Positions 17,255-25,498 are shown, counted from the stretch's first letter. The stretch: DNA of 64,000 nucleotides from an uncultured Agathobacter sp. (GCA_945910395.1 CAMDYX010000002.1:44001-108000); one strand, 5' to 3'. Numbers and translations: made by a program. Notes: generated by a model from the letters alone, not told the origin.

Positions 17255-17785
17255 CTAATTCATTAAATCATAATTATGTAAAATAATCTTTTCTGCTTTT
17301 TCTATGTCTTCAAGAGTAAGTCCTATCGTTTGGTCAGGCATCACCTGATGTTTTTCAATATCGGCATTGTGCAAATCAAGGTCATCAAGAACTACCCACC
17401 CTATAACTTCATTGTGCTGTTTTAGCCACAAAAGAATTTCATCCGCTTTTACTAAACTGAATTTTTTAGTTCTTTTTATCTCTTCTGTAGTCAAGTCTGG
17501 GGTTACTCCATCAATAGATAATCCTTCTTTATTAAGCATTTCAACCAGTCTTTTGGACTCAGGACGAAGTGGCTTCAAGTCTTGGTCAAACCAAATTCTC
17601 CAACCAGAATGGAGTACCACTTTGGCATCCGTTCTTTTTATCAAAGGTGCTAATATCTTAATTCTTTCTTCGTCGATTAATGTTCCATCACTTATTTCTT
17701 TTTGATGACTGTCATTCCAGAAATTAGAATTTAGAACCCCATCTATATCTAAAAACAAAACCCTTTTCAATATATATTCCCTCAT
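17255..17785 (-). CDS. HAD-fold protein (Swiss-Army-Knife RNA repair type)
   Basis: A 176-residue HAD protein. Motif I is FLDIDGVLNS, motif II the Ser in VLHSGWR, and the late acidic motif is WVVLDDLDLH. This arrangement matches the HAD family first described in Swiss-Army-Knife RNA repair proteins; stand-alone members have no known substrate. The start is uncertain: ATG 17785 is used, but TTG 17770 (giving MKRVLFLD) has a better-placed GAGGG. It lies 27 bp before the Nudix gene, so the two are probably cotranscribed. Confidence 0.8.
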   Translation of the reverse strand: MREYILKRVLFLDIDGVLNSNFWNDSHQKEISDGTLIDEERIKILAPLIKRTDAKVVLHSGWRIWFDQDLKPLRPESKRLVEMLNKEGLSIDGVTPDLTTEEIKRTKKFSLVKADEILLWLKQHNEVIGWVVLDDLDLHNADIEKHQVMPDQTIGLTLEDIEKAEKIILHNYDLMN

Positions 17786-17851
17786 CAAATGCTTGATTTC
17801 CTTTGTCTCCCTTGCTCAAAGAACTCGGTTAATTGGGATTCGATGAACTAA

Positions 17852-18418
17852 CTATTGTAATAAATGCCCATCTGTTATTTGTATTAGGTTTTCTACAATC
17901 GCTTTGTAATATTTTGAAAACCTACTATCTGTCTCTGTTATACTATTTAAATCTATCTCAAATCTAATAAGTCTATCAACAATGTGATTCGAAATAATTT
18001 TTCTGTATTCAGCAGAATACTCATAACGATGGATAATGAGTTTTTCATTTTGTTCTTCATTCAACAATCTATTATACAAATCATCGATTACAAGCTCGTC
18101 AATAACCATTACTTCTTTTTCACATACAAGTTCAGCACTCCATGATGTTCTATTTCTTTGAAAACCGTCATCGTTCAAAAGATATACTGAACAATTCTTT
18201 CCTTGATACACTGATTTCAGAGCATCTGGATAGCATTCGTATATAATAGGAGTTCCTTTTTCGTCAGTATAGAGAAGAAAATCAAAATCATCTTTTTTTA
18301 CTCCAAATAGGAGAGCTGTCACCATATTCTCTATAGCATATACATACTCTTTTCCATGTGTTGATACACGAGGTTGTAGAGTTTTTAGTCCAGCGATTGG
18401 CGATACATGATATAACAT
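17852..18418 (-). CDS. Unknown protein, possible ADP-ribosyltransferase-like fold
   Basis: A 188-residue soluble protein I cannot place with certainty. The N-terminus LYHVSPIAGLKTLQP followed by EYVYAIENMVTALLFG resembles the opening of small ADP-ribosyltransferase-like proteins (a YH.S..gl..L.P pattern, then a short helix after VYA), but no clear catalytic Glu triad can be assigned. The C-terminal half is helical and rich in charged residues. ATG 18418 follows GCCGGAGG. It is one of the run of unrelated small genes sharing similar leaders. No antitoxin-like partner is adjacent. Confidence 0.55.
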   Translation of the reverse strand: MLYHVSPIAGLKTLQPRVSTHGKEYVYAIENMVTALLFGVKKDDFDFLLYTDEKGTPIIYECYPDALKSVYQGKNCSVYLLNDDGFQRNRTSWSAELVCEKEVMVIDELVIDDLYNRLLNEEQNEKLIIHRYEYSAEYRKIISNHIVDRLIRFEIDLNSITETDSRFSKYYKAIVENLIQITDGHLLQ

Positions 18419-18487
18419 TATTTCCCTCCGGCAAATTCTGCCAGCCCTTTCTCAGGTTCTATATTGTAATTTTATCCTTACACCGCC

Positions 18488-18955
18488 TTACTTCCTTTTC
18501 TCGTATTCATGCGGTGAGTACACTTCAATTTGATTTATATAATCCTCATCAAACACAAGTGTTTCACGATACATTTCTCCACCAATGGAAGGATTATAGT
18601 TCCAGATAACAAGCGGCTTTATGATATACAATTCATTTCCTACTTTTTCAAACATTTCCACATACTGTGGAAATCTGCTATCATAATTTGCACGTCCAAT
18701 TTTATACGCTTCTGTACCATACTCGACGATGCTTGCTCTACCATGAATCTGCAATGTTCCAACCGTAATCGCTACATTACAATTGTAAGCGATATTTTTA
18801 CATTTTAATGTATCGGAATAACTTCCAAAATAGAGATTGCAATCCTCGTCATATGAAAAACATACGATGGAATTATCAGGAAGCCTTTCCCCTGCTGTTC
18901 CTAAGCTCATTAGCTTTTGTGGTGACAACAATTTACAAACATCCTCTTTTGTCAT
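18488..18955 (-). CDS. Pyridoxamine 5'-phosphate oxidase family flavoprotein
   Basis: A 155-residue split-barrel (PNPOx-like) protein of the type that binds FMN, F420 or heme. The LGTAGERLPDNSIVCFSYDEDCNLYFGS segment is typical: two beta strands around a variable loop, followed by NCNVAITVG. The reaction is unknown; members act as oxidoreductases or antibiotic/nitro-compound detoxifiers. ATG 18955 follows CGGAGG. It is part of the small-gene patch. Confidence 0.82.
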   Translation of the reverse strand: MTKEDVCKLLSPQKLMSLGTAGERLPDNSIVCFSYDEDCNLYFGSYSDTLKCKNIAYNCNVAITVGTLQIHGRASIVEYGTEAYKIGRANYDSRFPQYVEMFEKVGNELYIIKPLVIWNYNPSIGGEMYRETLVFDEDYINQIEVYSPHEYEKRK

Positions 18956-19022
18956 GTCTCCTCCGTTTGCAAATAAGAATACCGATAGATTTCATTTTCT
19001 TAAGTGTTCCATATCATAAAAA

Positions 19023-19409
19023 CTATATAGAAATCCACCAACACACTCCATATTTGTCAATTATAGTTGCGTTATATCTGCTCCATGGAAGTTCATGAAT
19101 CGGTTCGATAACCACACCTCCGTCACTAAGTACTTCAAAGGCATTATTGACAGCCTCTTCACTCCCCATCTCAAACACATTAAAGGTCATTGTTTCCCAT
19201 TTATTCTTATGTACCACCTCAATATCACAAGGATTTGAGGCTTCAGCTAAGGCCAGGAAGCCTTCCCCATTTACAGACAATTCACAATGTTCATAGGCAG
19301 TATCTGCTTCATTTTTGAATTCTCTCGTAATTTCTGCTCCAAATGCTTTACAATAGGTTTTCGCTGCTTCATAACTGTTCTTCACATATACCTGAGTATA
19401 ATTCTTCAT
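19023..19409 (-). CDS. VOC family (glyoxalase/bleomycin resistance-like) protein
   Basis: A 128-residue single-chain VOC protein (PhnB-like). It has YVKNSYEAAKTYCKAFGAEI at the N-terminus, a middle ELSVNGEGFLALAE strand pair and the C-terminal PWSRYNATIIDKYGVCWWI ending typical of this family. Such proteins bind metal and small ligands and often give resistance or isomerise/cleave substrates; the substrate is unknown. ATG 19409 follows GCCGGAGAG at 6-8 bases; 27 further in-frame codons upstream are not family-like and are left out. Confidence 0.82.
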   Translation of the reverse strand: MKNYTQVYVKNSYEAAKTYCKAFGAEITREFKNEADTAYEHCELSVNGEGFLALAEASNPCDIEVVHKNKWETMTFNVFEMGSEEAVNNAFEVLSDGGVVIEPIHELPWSRYNATIIDKYGVCWWISI

Positions 19410-19561
19410 AACTTCTCTCCGGCAAAAAAATATACCTTTTTTCAATTCTTTTAAATCCTGTTCTGTCGTCAAATATTTATCATGTTTCATCTCTGTAACA
19501 TCTAATTTCCAAACAGGACCAAGCGTCGGGGTATTACCTCCTTGTGAATGTGCTTTTTCCT

Positions 19562-19885
19562 GAAATTACATATAAACTATTAGAAAGCGTAAGCCTCTTG
19601 ATAAGTGAAGTTTACATATAAAACTCTTATTATCTCAGAACCTATATGTAATCATAAGCTAAAAAAATTTCTAAAAAGACAGATGCTACATATAATTTAA
19701 TGAAATTCTGATAGTATATATGTAATTGCCCCAAAAACACATTCGAAAAAGGCCGATAATTACAGATAAATCCGTCTATTCCTCTTCGTGTATATGTAAC
19801 TGCCTGATTTTCATTTTTCTTGTTATTCAAACCTATTTATGCAAAAATACTGAAGTAGTTTGCACACGAAAGAGTTTGATAAATT
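19562..19885 (+). repeat. Hairpin array, copy 2
   Basis: A second copy of the block at 16411-16770, same orientation. Units at 19565-19606 (weak), 19611-19651, 19687-19725 and 19759-19800 carry TTACATATAA/TTACAGATAA arms against TATATGTAA, at about 75-bp steps. It ends with GTTTGCACACGAAAGAGT (about 19858-19875), matching the end of copy 1 at 16 or more of 18 positions. It lies directly after the GNAT stop, as copy 1 lies after the Nudix stop, so the two copies flank the Nudix-to-VOC genes as direct repeats. Confidence 0.85.
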
Positions 19886-19920
19886 GGGGTATATCGAAAC
19901 GTCAAACTGGAGGCTTCCTT

Positions 19921-20367
19921 TTATAACCTTTTTAGACAAGAATGCTTTTTGTCAATTTCAAAACCATTATTTCTGTAAAAGTTCAAAGTACTTTCTTTGT
20001 TTGACCCTGTTTCCAAAAATGCTTTATAACATCGACGTTCTTTTGCTATTTCTGATGCTTTATCTAACAATGCAGAAGCATATCCTTTGTTTCTATAGTC
20101 TATATGTGTTACCACATTTTCAATAACTGCAAAAGGTCTTATGTTATGCGTTAGACTCTCTATTATTGCCATTTGTACTGATGAAACTACTTTTCCATTT
20201 TCCTCGGCTACTAATAAATACATGTTTTCATCTTTCTCGAATTTATCAAGCAGGTTAGTCCATACATTCATATCTTGTTCTTCTTTTGGTGGATATGCTG
20301 TTAAATAATCAAAATATAATATCTTTAAGTCTTCTGCATCTGTACCTTTAGCTTTTCTAATAATCAT
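19921..20367 (-). CDS. GNAT family N-acetyltransferase
   Basis: A 148-residue GNAT acetyltransferase, acetyl-CoA dependent. Motif A is HIDYRNKGYASALLDKASEI (pyrophosphate-binding R-N-K-G-Y-A), preceded by the beta-4 strand VENVVTH, and the chain ends with a FYRNNGFE motif B. Substrate unknown; similar proteins acetylate small amines, antibiotics or protein N-termini. ATG 20367 follows GGAGG at 7 bases. It is followed by hairpin array copy 2. Confidence 0.88.
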   Translation of the reverse strand: MIIRKAKGTDAEDLKILYFDYLTAYPPKEEQDMNVWTNLLDKFEKDENMYLLVAEENGKVVSSVQMAIIESLTHNIRPFAVIENVVTHIDYRNKGYASALLDKASEIAKERRCYKAFLETGSNKESTLNFYRNNGFEIDKKHSCLKRL

Positions 20368-20433
20368 AATAGACCTCCAACTTCAAATTCATCTTCCAGT
20401 TAAACACACCGGCTTTCAGGAATTTGTCTATTT

Positions 20434-20709
20434 CTAATTTTCGCATTCTTGAATGCATTTATTAAAACGCCATTTGTTAAAGATGATTATTTTATAGCAT
20501 TCACCATTTTTCATCTCAAAGGTTGCAACAGGAAAAATAATCCATTTCCATGTTATTTCTTTTATTTCATTCAACGGCATTTTAAGATTCCGATACTTTT
20601 CACTGACAGTAAGTTTTTGTGTCCTATAAGTAACAGATTGATTTTCAAGGTATAATCCGCCACCCCATATTCCATTGTGACACAAACTACACATAAAAAC
20701 TTTTCTCAT
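20434..20709 (-). CDS. Small PH-domain-like protein of unknown function
   Basis: A 91-residue protein. After a short CxxC-bearing N-terminus (CSLCHNG) come alternating beta strands (GGGLYLENQSVTYRTQ, IKEITWKW, ATFEMKNGECYKIIIF) and a C-terminal helix, an order that suggests a single bacterial PH-like (GRAM-type) domain. No function can be named. The start at 20709 has a GAAGG site 7 bases away; ATG 20694 is possible. It belongs to the small-gene patch just upstream of the GNAT gene. Confidence 0.55.
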   Translation of the reverse strand: MRKVFMCSLCHNGIWGGGLYLENQSVTYRTQKLTVSEKYRNLKMPLNEIKEITWKWIIFPVATFEMKNGECYKIIIFNKWRFNKCIQECEN

Positions 20710-20773
20710 TTCGTAGCCTTCGTAAATTCAAATTCATACGTGCTTTCAGACTCAACAGAAGCCTGATATTTAT

Positions 20774-20880
20774 CTATTTACTCTTTATTGGTAATAGCAT
20801 TTCTAAGTTATATGAACCATTAGTTGGATTTTCTGGCGTATATATTTCAAGTAATGTATGGTTTCACAACTTCAATTCTG
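20774..20880 (-). pseudogene. Possible remnant: C-terminal end of an effector-binding domain protein
   Basis: On the minus strand a stretch encodes RIEVVKPYIT in one frame and then LLEIYTPENPTNGSYNLEM and a short LLPIKSK end in another, ending at a TAG. That ending resembles the last strand pair of GyrI-like/AraC effector-binding domains. Nothing upstream continues the gene, because a degenerate copy of the TAGGTA block starts at about 20880. If real, this is a truncated and frameshifted remnant. The evidence is weak. Confidence 0.25.
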
Positions 20881-21020
20881 CTGTGCACCTACGAAAATGC
20901 CAATTCTTAGGTACTGGCGAAAAGGCAACCGCTCAAACCACACAATCAGGTCCGAAAGGTGCCAAAAAGAGGTCACTTTTCATTGATTTTAGGTATGGCG
21001 AGCAATTTATATCGCAAAAC
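20880..21020 (+). repeat. Degenerate fragment related to the nested TAGGTA block
   Basis: This stretch contains TTCTTAGGTACTGGCGAAAA and GATTTTAGGTATGGCGA, clearly related to the ~290-bp block nested in the composite repeats, but diverged and without the hairpin-element arms. It fills most of the gap between the small-gene patch and the GH43 gene. Confidence 0.5.
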
Positions 21021-21052
21021 ATAACAATTTGTCCCTACTACTAGGAGTTTTT

Positions 21053-22612
21053 TTATTTCTCAATTGCCTTTACATGAATATAGGAAAAATCAGCATATCC
21101 GCATGTGTTATCCTGTGTTTCTGCAATTGCAAACAGTCCCAGCTTTGCTCCTACCCAGGTATGGTCGGAGGGTACAAAGGCTTGTGCCTCTTTTACTTCG
21201 GTCCATCCCTCGCTTCCTACCTGATAATACATTTGAAAGCTTGGTCCCTCCTGCATCTTTATCAAAAACTTCACGCAGGATGCGTCGCAAATTTTTGCTA
21301 TCACCTGTTCCTCTTCGACCTTTGTTCCCTTCTCGTCATGGGAAACAGTATATACGATGCGATATTCATCCTCTTCCTTCTTAACCGCAAGATAAGCATA
21401 ATCTCCACCCATCATCACCATTCCGGCTTTTTCGTTATGCATAAGAGCGCCGGCATCTAACAGGCACTCTGCCTCAAAATATGGACAGACCAGCTTCTGC
21501 GTCAGCACATTGCTGCATTCCCAGATGGTTGGTTTTTCTCTCCCGGATGGATTTTTACTATACAACCGAAGCTGTTCCTTCTTGGTAAGGGAATAAAAAT
21601 CCTCTCCTGCATTTCCAAGCCACTGCCACATCAGATTCAGAGTCTCCGATATAAAATCATCCGATGCCTCAAGATAGCAGCTTTCTTCCTCACAGCCTGT
21701 ATCCGGTTTTTTCCAGTTAATGACCGGCTCTCCGCAATATCCCTTGATATTACATCCCATGGCAGGCCATCCGTCAATCCAGGTTACCGGCTGCAGATGA
21801 GTAATTCTTCCATACAGACCACGATCCTGAAAGTGTACAAACCATTCCTCGCCACTTGTGGTATCTACCAGCGCCCCCTGGTGCGGTCCGTTGATTTCGG
21901 TATTCCCTTGTCTTAAGACAACCATTTCTTCATATGGACCATGGATATTCTTGGAGCGCAGGGCGGTCTGCCATCCGGTTTTCACTCCCCCGGCCGGTGC
22001 AAGAATATAGTAAAATCCATCTCTTTTATAGATCTTTGGGCCTTCAATGGTGTGTTGGGTCTTAAGACCATCGTACAGAATGTGATCTTCACTGATTGCT
22101 TTTGTTCCATCCCAGCTCATTTCAAAGATTCCAAGAAAGCTCTTGAAACCGATTCTGCTTTTGGCATAGCCATGAATCACGTAGGCCCTTCCGTCTTCAT
22201 CCCAGATCGGGCAGGAATCAATTAAACCTTTTCCCTCTAACACAAGGACAGGCTTTTCCCATTTTCCAAGGGGATCTGTTGTCTTAACCATAAAAATGCC
22301 TTCATCCGGCATTCCGTAATATATGTAAAATGCGCCTTCATGATAGCGAATTGCAGGGGCCCATACCCCCTTTGCATGCTGAGGCACATTATAATTTTCA
22401 TAATCAATTCGATCAATTGCATAGTTTACAAGCTTCCAATTCACAAGATCCTTCGAGGTTAAAATCGGAAGGCCGGGAACATAATTAAAGCTGGACGCTG
22501 TCATATAGTAGATATCACCTACCCGTATGACATCCGGGTCCGAATAATCCGCAAAAAGAACCGGATTCTGAAATGTTCCATCATTTAAATCTGACTTCCA
22601 TAAACGTTCCAT
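21053..22612 (-). CDS. GH43 glycosidase (beta-xylosidase / arabinofuranosidase, subfamily 12-like)
   Basis: A 519-residue GH43 enzyme without signal peptide. Catalytic residues: Asp25 in ADYSDPDVIRV, Asp132 in LIDSCPIWDEDG and Glu190 in TIEGPKIYKRDG. The propeller covers about 12-310 and the C-terminal beta-sandwich about 330-515. The overall form resembles intracellular XynB-type enzymes acting on xylo- or arabino-oligosaccharides. I chose ATG 22612 (MERLWKSD), about 9 bases after GGGAG. The frame is open to 22726, but that part is translated repeat DNA. A hairpin element (22643-22827) lies directly upstream. Confidence 0.92.
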   Translation of the reverse strand: MERLWKSDLNDGTFQNPVLFADYSDPDVIRVGDIYYMTASSFNYVPGLPILTSKDLVNWKLVNYAIDRIDYENYNVPQHAKGVWAPAIRYHEGAFYIYYGMPDEGIFMVKTTDPLGKWEKPVLVLEGKGLIDSCPIWDEDGRAYVIHGYAKSRIGFKSFLGIFEMSWDGTKAISEDHILYDGLKTQHTIEGPKIYKRDGFYYILAPAGGVKTGWQTALRSKNIHGPYEEMVVLRQGNTEINGPHQGALVDTTSGEEWFVHFQDRGLYGRITHLQPVTWIDGWPAMGCNIKGYCGEPVINWKKPDTGCEEESCYLEASDDFISETLNLMWQWLGNAGEDFYSLTKKEQLRLYSKNPSGREKPTIWECSNVLTQKLVCPYFEAECLLDAGALMHNEKAGMVMMGGDYAYLAVKKEEDEYRIVYTVSHDEKGTKVEEEQVIAKICDASCVKFLIKMQEGPSFQMYYQVGSEGWTEVKEAQAFVPSDHTWVGAKLGLFAIAETQDNTCGYADFSYIHVKAIEK

Positions 22613-22642
22613 ATCATAAACTCCCATCTTTGCTTTTATTAA

Positions 22643-22827
22643 CCCTCTTTTCGAAAAAGTGTTGCTGAGAATGAATTTTGCTATTGAAATCAGAACGTTT
22701 AAAAAGCGTCGGCACTTAATGAGCAATTTATTGCGAATTTAGTACCGTTACGCTTTTTACGAACGAGAGTGGGTTCTGATTCCAATAGAAAAATTCATTC
22801 GGAAACACTTTTCCGAAATGGGATTTT
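22643..22827 (+). repeat. Giant-hairpin element, full-length copy
   Basis: A ~185-bp copy. Outer arms are TTTTCGAAAAAGTGTT and AACACTTTTCCGAAA; middle arms AATCAGAACG and TTCTGATTC; the core is CGGCACTTAATGAGC-N-GCGAATTTAGTACCG. It lies between the GH43 start and the terminator of the acetylesterase gene. Confidence 0.85.
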
Positions 22828-22835
22828 GTAAAAAA

Positions 22836-22859
22836 GCTCAGGGGTACTTACTCCTGAGC
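22836..22859 (-). terminator. Terminator overlapping the end of the acetylesterase gene
   Basis: GCTCAGG pairs with CCTGAGC around a ~10-nt loop. On the minus strand the hairpin is followed by TTTTTT. Its upstream arm is the last codons of the acetylesterase gene and the TAA stop is in the loop, the same arrangement as at 5616. It closes the importer operon. Confidence 0.8.
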
Positions 22860-23534
22860 CAAAAGAATGTCACTATATATCCCACCTAATTCCTTTAGGC
22901 CTTCTGCGATGCAACCTGCATAATGCACTGCGCCTTCATATTGTAAATGTGTATTGTCAGTAAGTCCCTCCGGATAAGCCGGATAGACATTTGCAGGTAA
23001 ATGCATATACCATTTTTTCGTCTCTTCTACGCCCGCCTTTACCATTTCCCTGCGACTTTTCTCATTTAGGTCTATAAGTGGTACATTTAATTGTTCTGCA
23101 GCTTTTTTCATTGCTGCAACATATGGACCATGTTCTCCCGGTCCGAGTGTTCCGTCTTCCAAAAAACATCTTCTTTCCAAGGGTGTGATAAACACCGGAA
23201 ATGCTTTTTTGTTTCTTGCCACATTGACAAACTTTTCCAGGTTCACTCTATACTCACCCTCCGGGTCTGTGTAGCGTGTCGGATCATTGATTTTTTCATC
23301 GTTATGTCCGAACTGGATAAACAAAAAATCTCCCTCTGTAATCCTGTCATAAATTGGAACCATGCGGGATTCATCGATAAAGCTTTTTGTACTTCTACCG
23401 TTTTTTGCATGATTCGATACGATTACATCCGGTTTTAGGAACAGGTGAAGCACCTGTCCCATGCCGGTTTGAGGATATGTCAATATGTCGTTATATTGTA
23501 CTGTTGAGTCCGAAGCCCAATATATCGTTCTCAT
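22848..23534 (-). CDS. Rhamnogalacturonan acetylesterase (SGNH family)
   Basis: A 228-residue SGNH/GDSL hydrolase of the rhamnogalacturonan acetylesterase type (YesY/RhgT-like). It removes acetyl groups from RG-I galacturonate. Block I is ASDSTV with Ser10, block III FGHNDEK, and block V DNTHLQ with the catalytic Asp and His. NGRST gives the block II glycine. There is no signal peptide, so it works on imported fragments in the cytoplasm. The ATG overlaps the TAA of the upstream permease gene (TAATG), so it belongs to the importer operon. Confidence 0.92.
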   Translation of the reverse strand: MRTIYWASDSTVQYNDILTYPQTGMGQVLHLFLKPDVIVSNHAKNGRSTKSFIDESRMVPIYDRITEGDFLFIQFGHNDEKINDPTRYTDPEGEYRVNLEKFVNVARNKKAFPVFITPLERRCFLEDGTLGPGEHGPYVAAMKKAAEQLNVPLIDLNEKSRREMVKAGVEETKKWYMHLPANVYPAYPEGLTDNTHLQYEGAVHYAGCIAEGLKELGGIYSDILLAQE

Positions 23535-24391
23535 TATTCTTTAACAGCTCCAATATTTACACCCTTAACAAAGTATTTCTGAAGGAATGGATATGCAACC
23601 ATGAAAGGAAGGATTGCAGCTACAATTCCCGCATTAAACAGGGTGGTCTGTGATACATTGTATGACGTGGTCGGCGTATCACCATCCATGATCATGTTAC
23701 GCAGCTTATACTGGAAGTTCGTCTGATCCGGAGAGGTAATATAAATCTTAACCGTGGTGTAATCGTTCCAGATGGTTACCGCAAACATAAGTCCAATGGA
23801 AGCAAGAGCGGCCTTCGAAAGAGGAAGAACGATCTTATAGAAAATCTTCATTGGAGAACATCCGTCAATCTTTGCAGCTTCAAACAAGCTTTCCGGGATA
23901 CCCTCAAAGAAGTTCTTCATAAGCACCAAATTGTAAATGTTGATACCATGCTTTACAACAAGGATCCACATATTATCAACCAGGTGTAACTGTTTCATTA
24001 CCAAGTATTCCGGAATCATACCACCGGAAAATACCATGGTAAATAACAGGAAAAATGCCAGTCCGTTTCGTCCCGGCATGTCAGCCTGGGCAAGTACATA
24101 TCCACCAAGGGTACAAAGAATTAATCCAAGCAATGTACCAACCAGTGTTGTGATAACAGAATTGATAAATGGCTGATACAACTGTTTTGTATGGATAATT
24201 GTCTTATAACCATCTAAGGTCGGTCTGTTCGGCCATAACTGGAACTGGTACACACCTACCGCATTGAAGGAGTCTACAACAACCTTCCAGATTGGAACTA
24301 AGATAAATAAACCGATCAGAATAAATACAAGGTAGTTTACAACGTCAAAAACGTGTATTTTATTTTTCTTCTTATATACATTTTTTGCCAT
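23534..24391 (-). CDS. ABC sugar transporter permease (LplC/YesQ-like)
   Basis: A 285-residue inner-membrane permease of a CUT1-type importer with about six helices. The EAA loop that docks the ATPase is SLFEAAKIDGCSPMKIFYKI then VLPLSK (about residues 172-198). It pairs with the permease at 24403 and the lipoprotein at 25499. No ATPase gene is near, which is usual for this group, where a shared MsmK-type ATPase encoded elsewhere powers several importers. The likely cargo, from the linked acetylesterase and GH105, is RG-I/pectin oligosaccharide. Confidence 0.93.
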   Translation of the reverse strand: MAKNVYKKKNKIHVFDVVNYLVFILIGLFILVPIWKVVVDSFNAVGVYQFQLWPNRPTLDGYKTIIHTKQLYQPFINSVITTLVGTLLGLILCTLGGYVLAQADMPGRNGLAFFLLFTMVFSGGMIPEYLVMKQLHLVDNMWILVVKHGINIYNLVLMKNFFEGIPESLFEAAKIDGCSPMKIFYKIVLPLSKAALASIGLMFAVTIWNDYTTVKIYITSPDQTNFQYKLRNMIMDGDTPTTSYNVSQTTLFNAGIVAAILPFMVAYPFLQKYFVKGVNIGAVKE

Positions 24392-24402
24392 GTCAACACC
24401 TC

Positions 24403-25368
24403 CTATACGATTCCGCGGCCACGGGTCTTCTTGCTTAACTGATTACATACAATAACAAGGAAGCCACCGACTAAGGATTTAAATAAACCAACTGCAGTCG
24501 AATAACCGTAGTTTGGCAGGGCAACGGCAAAGGTCTGACGGTAAATATAAGTAGAAATAACATCAGATACATCGTAAACTGCACTGTTGTATAATACGAA
24601 AACGGATTCAAACATGTTCATAACCTTTGCAAGGTTAAGAATCAATACGGTAATAATTGTGTTGGTAAGAGCAGGAACGGTTACATTCCAGATCTTCTGC
24701 ATACGGCTTGCTCCGTCAATGTCTGCAGCCTCATACAATTCCGGGTTAATTCCGGAAAGTGTTGCAAGGAAGATAATGGTTCCCCAACCTGTCTCTTTCC
24801 ATATATTAATTATGTAGAAGATTGGTCTCCACCAGGCTTTACTTGCAAGGAAATAAATACCATTTCCTGCGGGATCCAAAATTCCGATATCTTTCAAAAT
24901 TCCGTTTACCATACCTGTACTGGTAGGAGAAAGTAACATGGAAAAGATACCTGCTACTACTGCCCAGGACATAAAGTGAGGTAGGTAAATAATAGTCTGT
25001 AAACTCTTCTTCGCCAAAAGATTGTTCATCTCATTTAAGAATACAGACGCCACAACCGCAGTTAAGGTTGTAATAAGAAGCTTCATAATACTAAGCTGTA
25101 ATGTGTTCTTAAAAGCAGTCCAGAATGCGGCAGTCGCAAACATGGTCTCAAAATGTTTCCAGCCGACAAAAGTCTTCGGTCCAACCGGTTTATAGTCAAA
25201 CCAGGCATAGCGAATACCCAGCATTGGCCAGTAATAAATTAAGAGTACAAAAATTGCAACCGGGATAAACATCAGATAATATCCACGGTAATTCCATACT
25301 CTTGTAGCTAATGGAGTCTTACGGACCGGTTGCCCGGAAGATGTCATGAGTTGTTTTTTCTGTTTCAT
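24403..25368 (-). CDS. ABC sugar transporter permease (LplB/YesP-like)
   Basis: A 321-residue partner permease with six membrane segments and the EAA loop ELYEAADIDGASRMQKIWNV then TVPALT. ATG 25368 (MKQKKQLM) follows AAGGGTGACAGT; an earlier in-frame ATG at 25410 is less well placed. It lies 11 bp before the second permease. A stem-loop (25432-25467) separates it from the binding-protein gene, so it is probably made at lower level than the lipoprotein. Confidence 0.93.
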   Translation of the reverse strand: MKQKKQLMTSSGQPVRKTPLATRVWNYRGYYLMFIPVAIFVLLIYYWPMLGIRYAWFDYKPVGPKTFVGWKHFETMFATAAFWTAFKNTLQLSIMKLLITTLTAVVASVFLNEMNNLLAKKSLQTIIYLPHFMSWAVVAGIFSMLLSPTSTGMVNGILKDIGILDPAGNGIYFLASKAWWRPIFYIINIWKETGWGTIIFLATLSGINPELYEAADIDGASRMQKIWNVTVPALTNTIITVLILNLAKVMNMFESVFVLYNSAVYDVSDVISTYIYRQTFAVALPNYGYSTAVGLFKSLVGGFLVIVCNQLSKKTRGRGIV

Positions 25369-25431
25369 ACTGTCACCCTTTCTTAAGGTAGCATGACTTT
25401 GCTGTCGCAAAAACCATATTTCTAAATGTCA

Positions 25432-25467
25432 CGAAAAGCTGCCCTGCTGTTGCAGGACAGCTTTTCG
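25432..25467 (-). terminator. Intercistronic stem-loop after the binding-protein gene
   Basis: CGAAAAGCTGcCCTGC pairs with GCAGGaCAGCTTTTCG, a 16-bp stem with one mismatch. On the minus strand it ends in CTTTTCG, a weak T-run. Such partial terminators or RNA stabilisers between a binding protein and its permeases let the binding protein be made in excess. Confidence 0.7.
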
Positions 25468-25498
25468 AAATGATTCATTCGTTTTCTTTCAACACTGA

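Noticed and set aside
16411..19885. Integron attC sites and gene cassettes in the strict sense
   Set aside because: No integrase gene and no typical attC core sites were seen; only the cassette-like layout is kept as a hypothesis.
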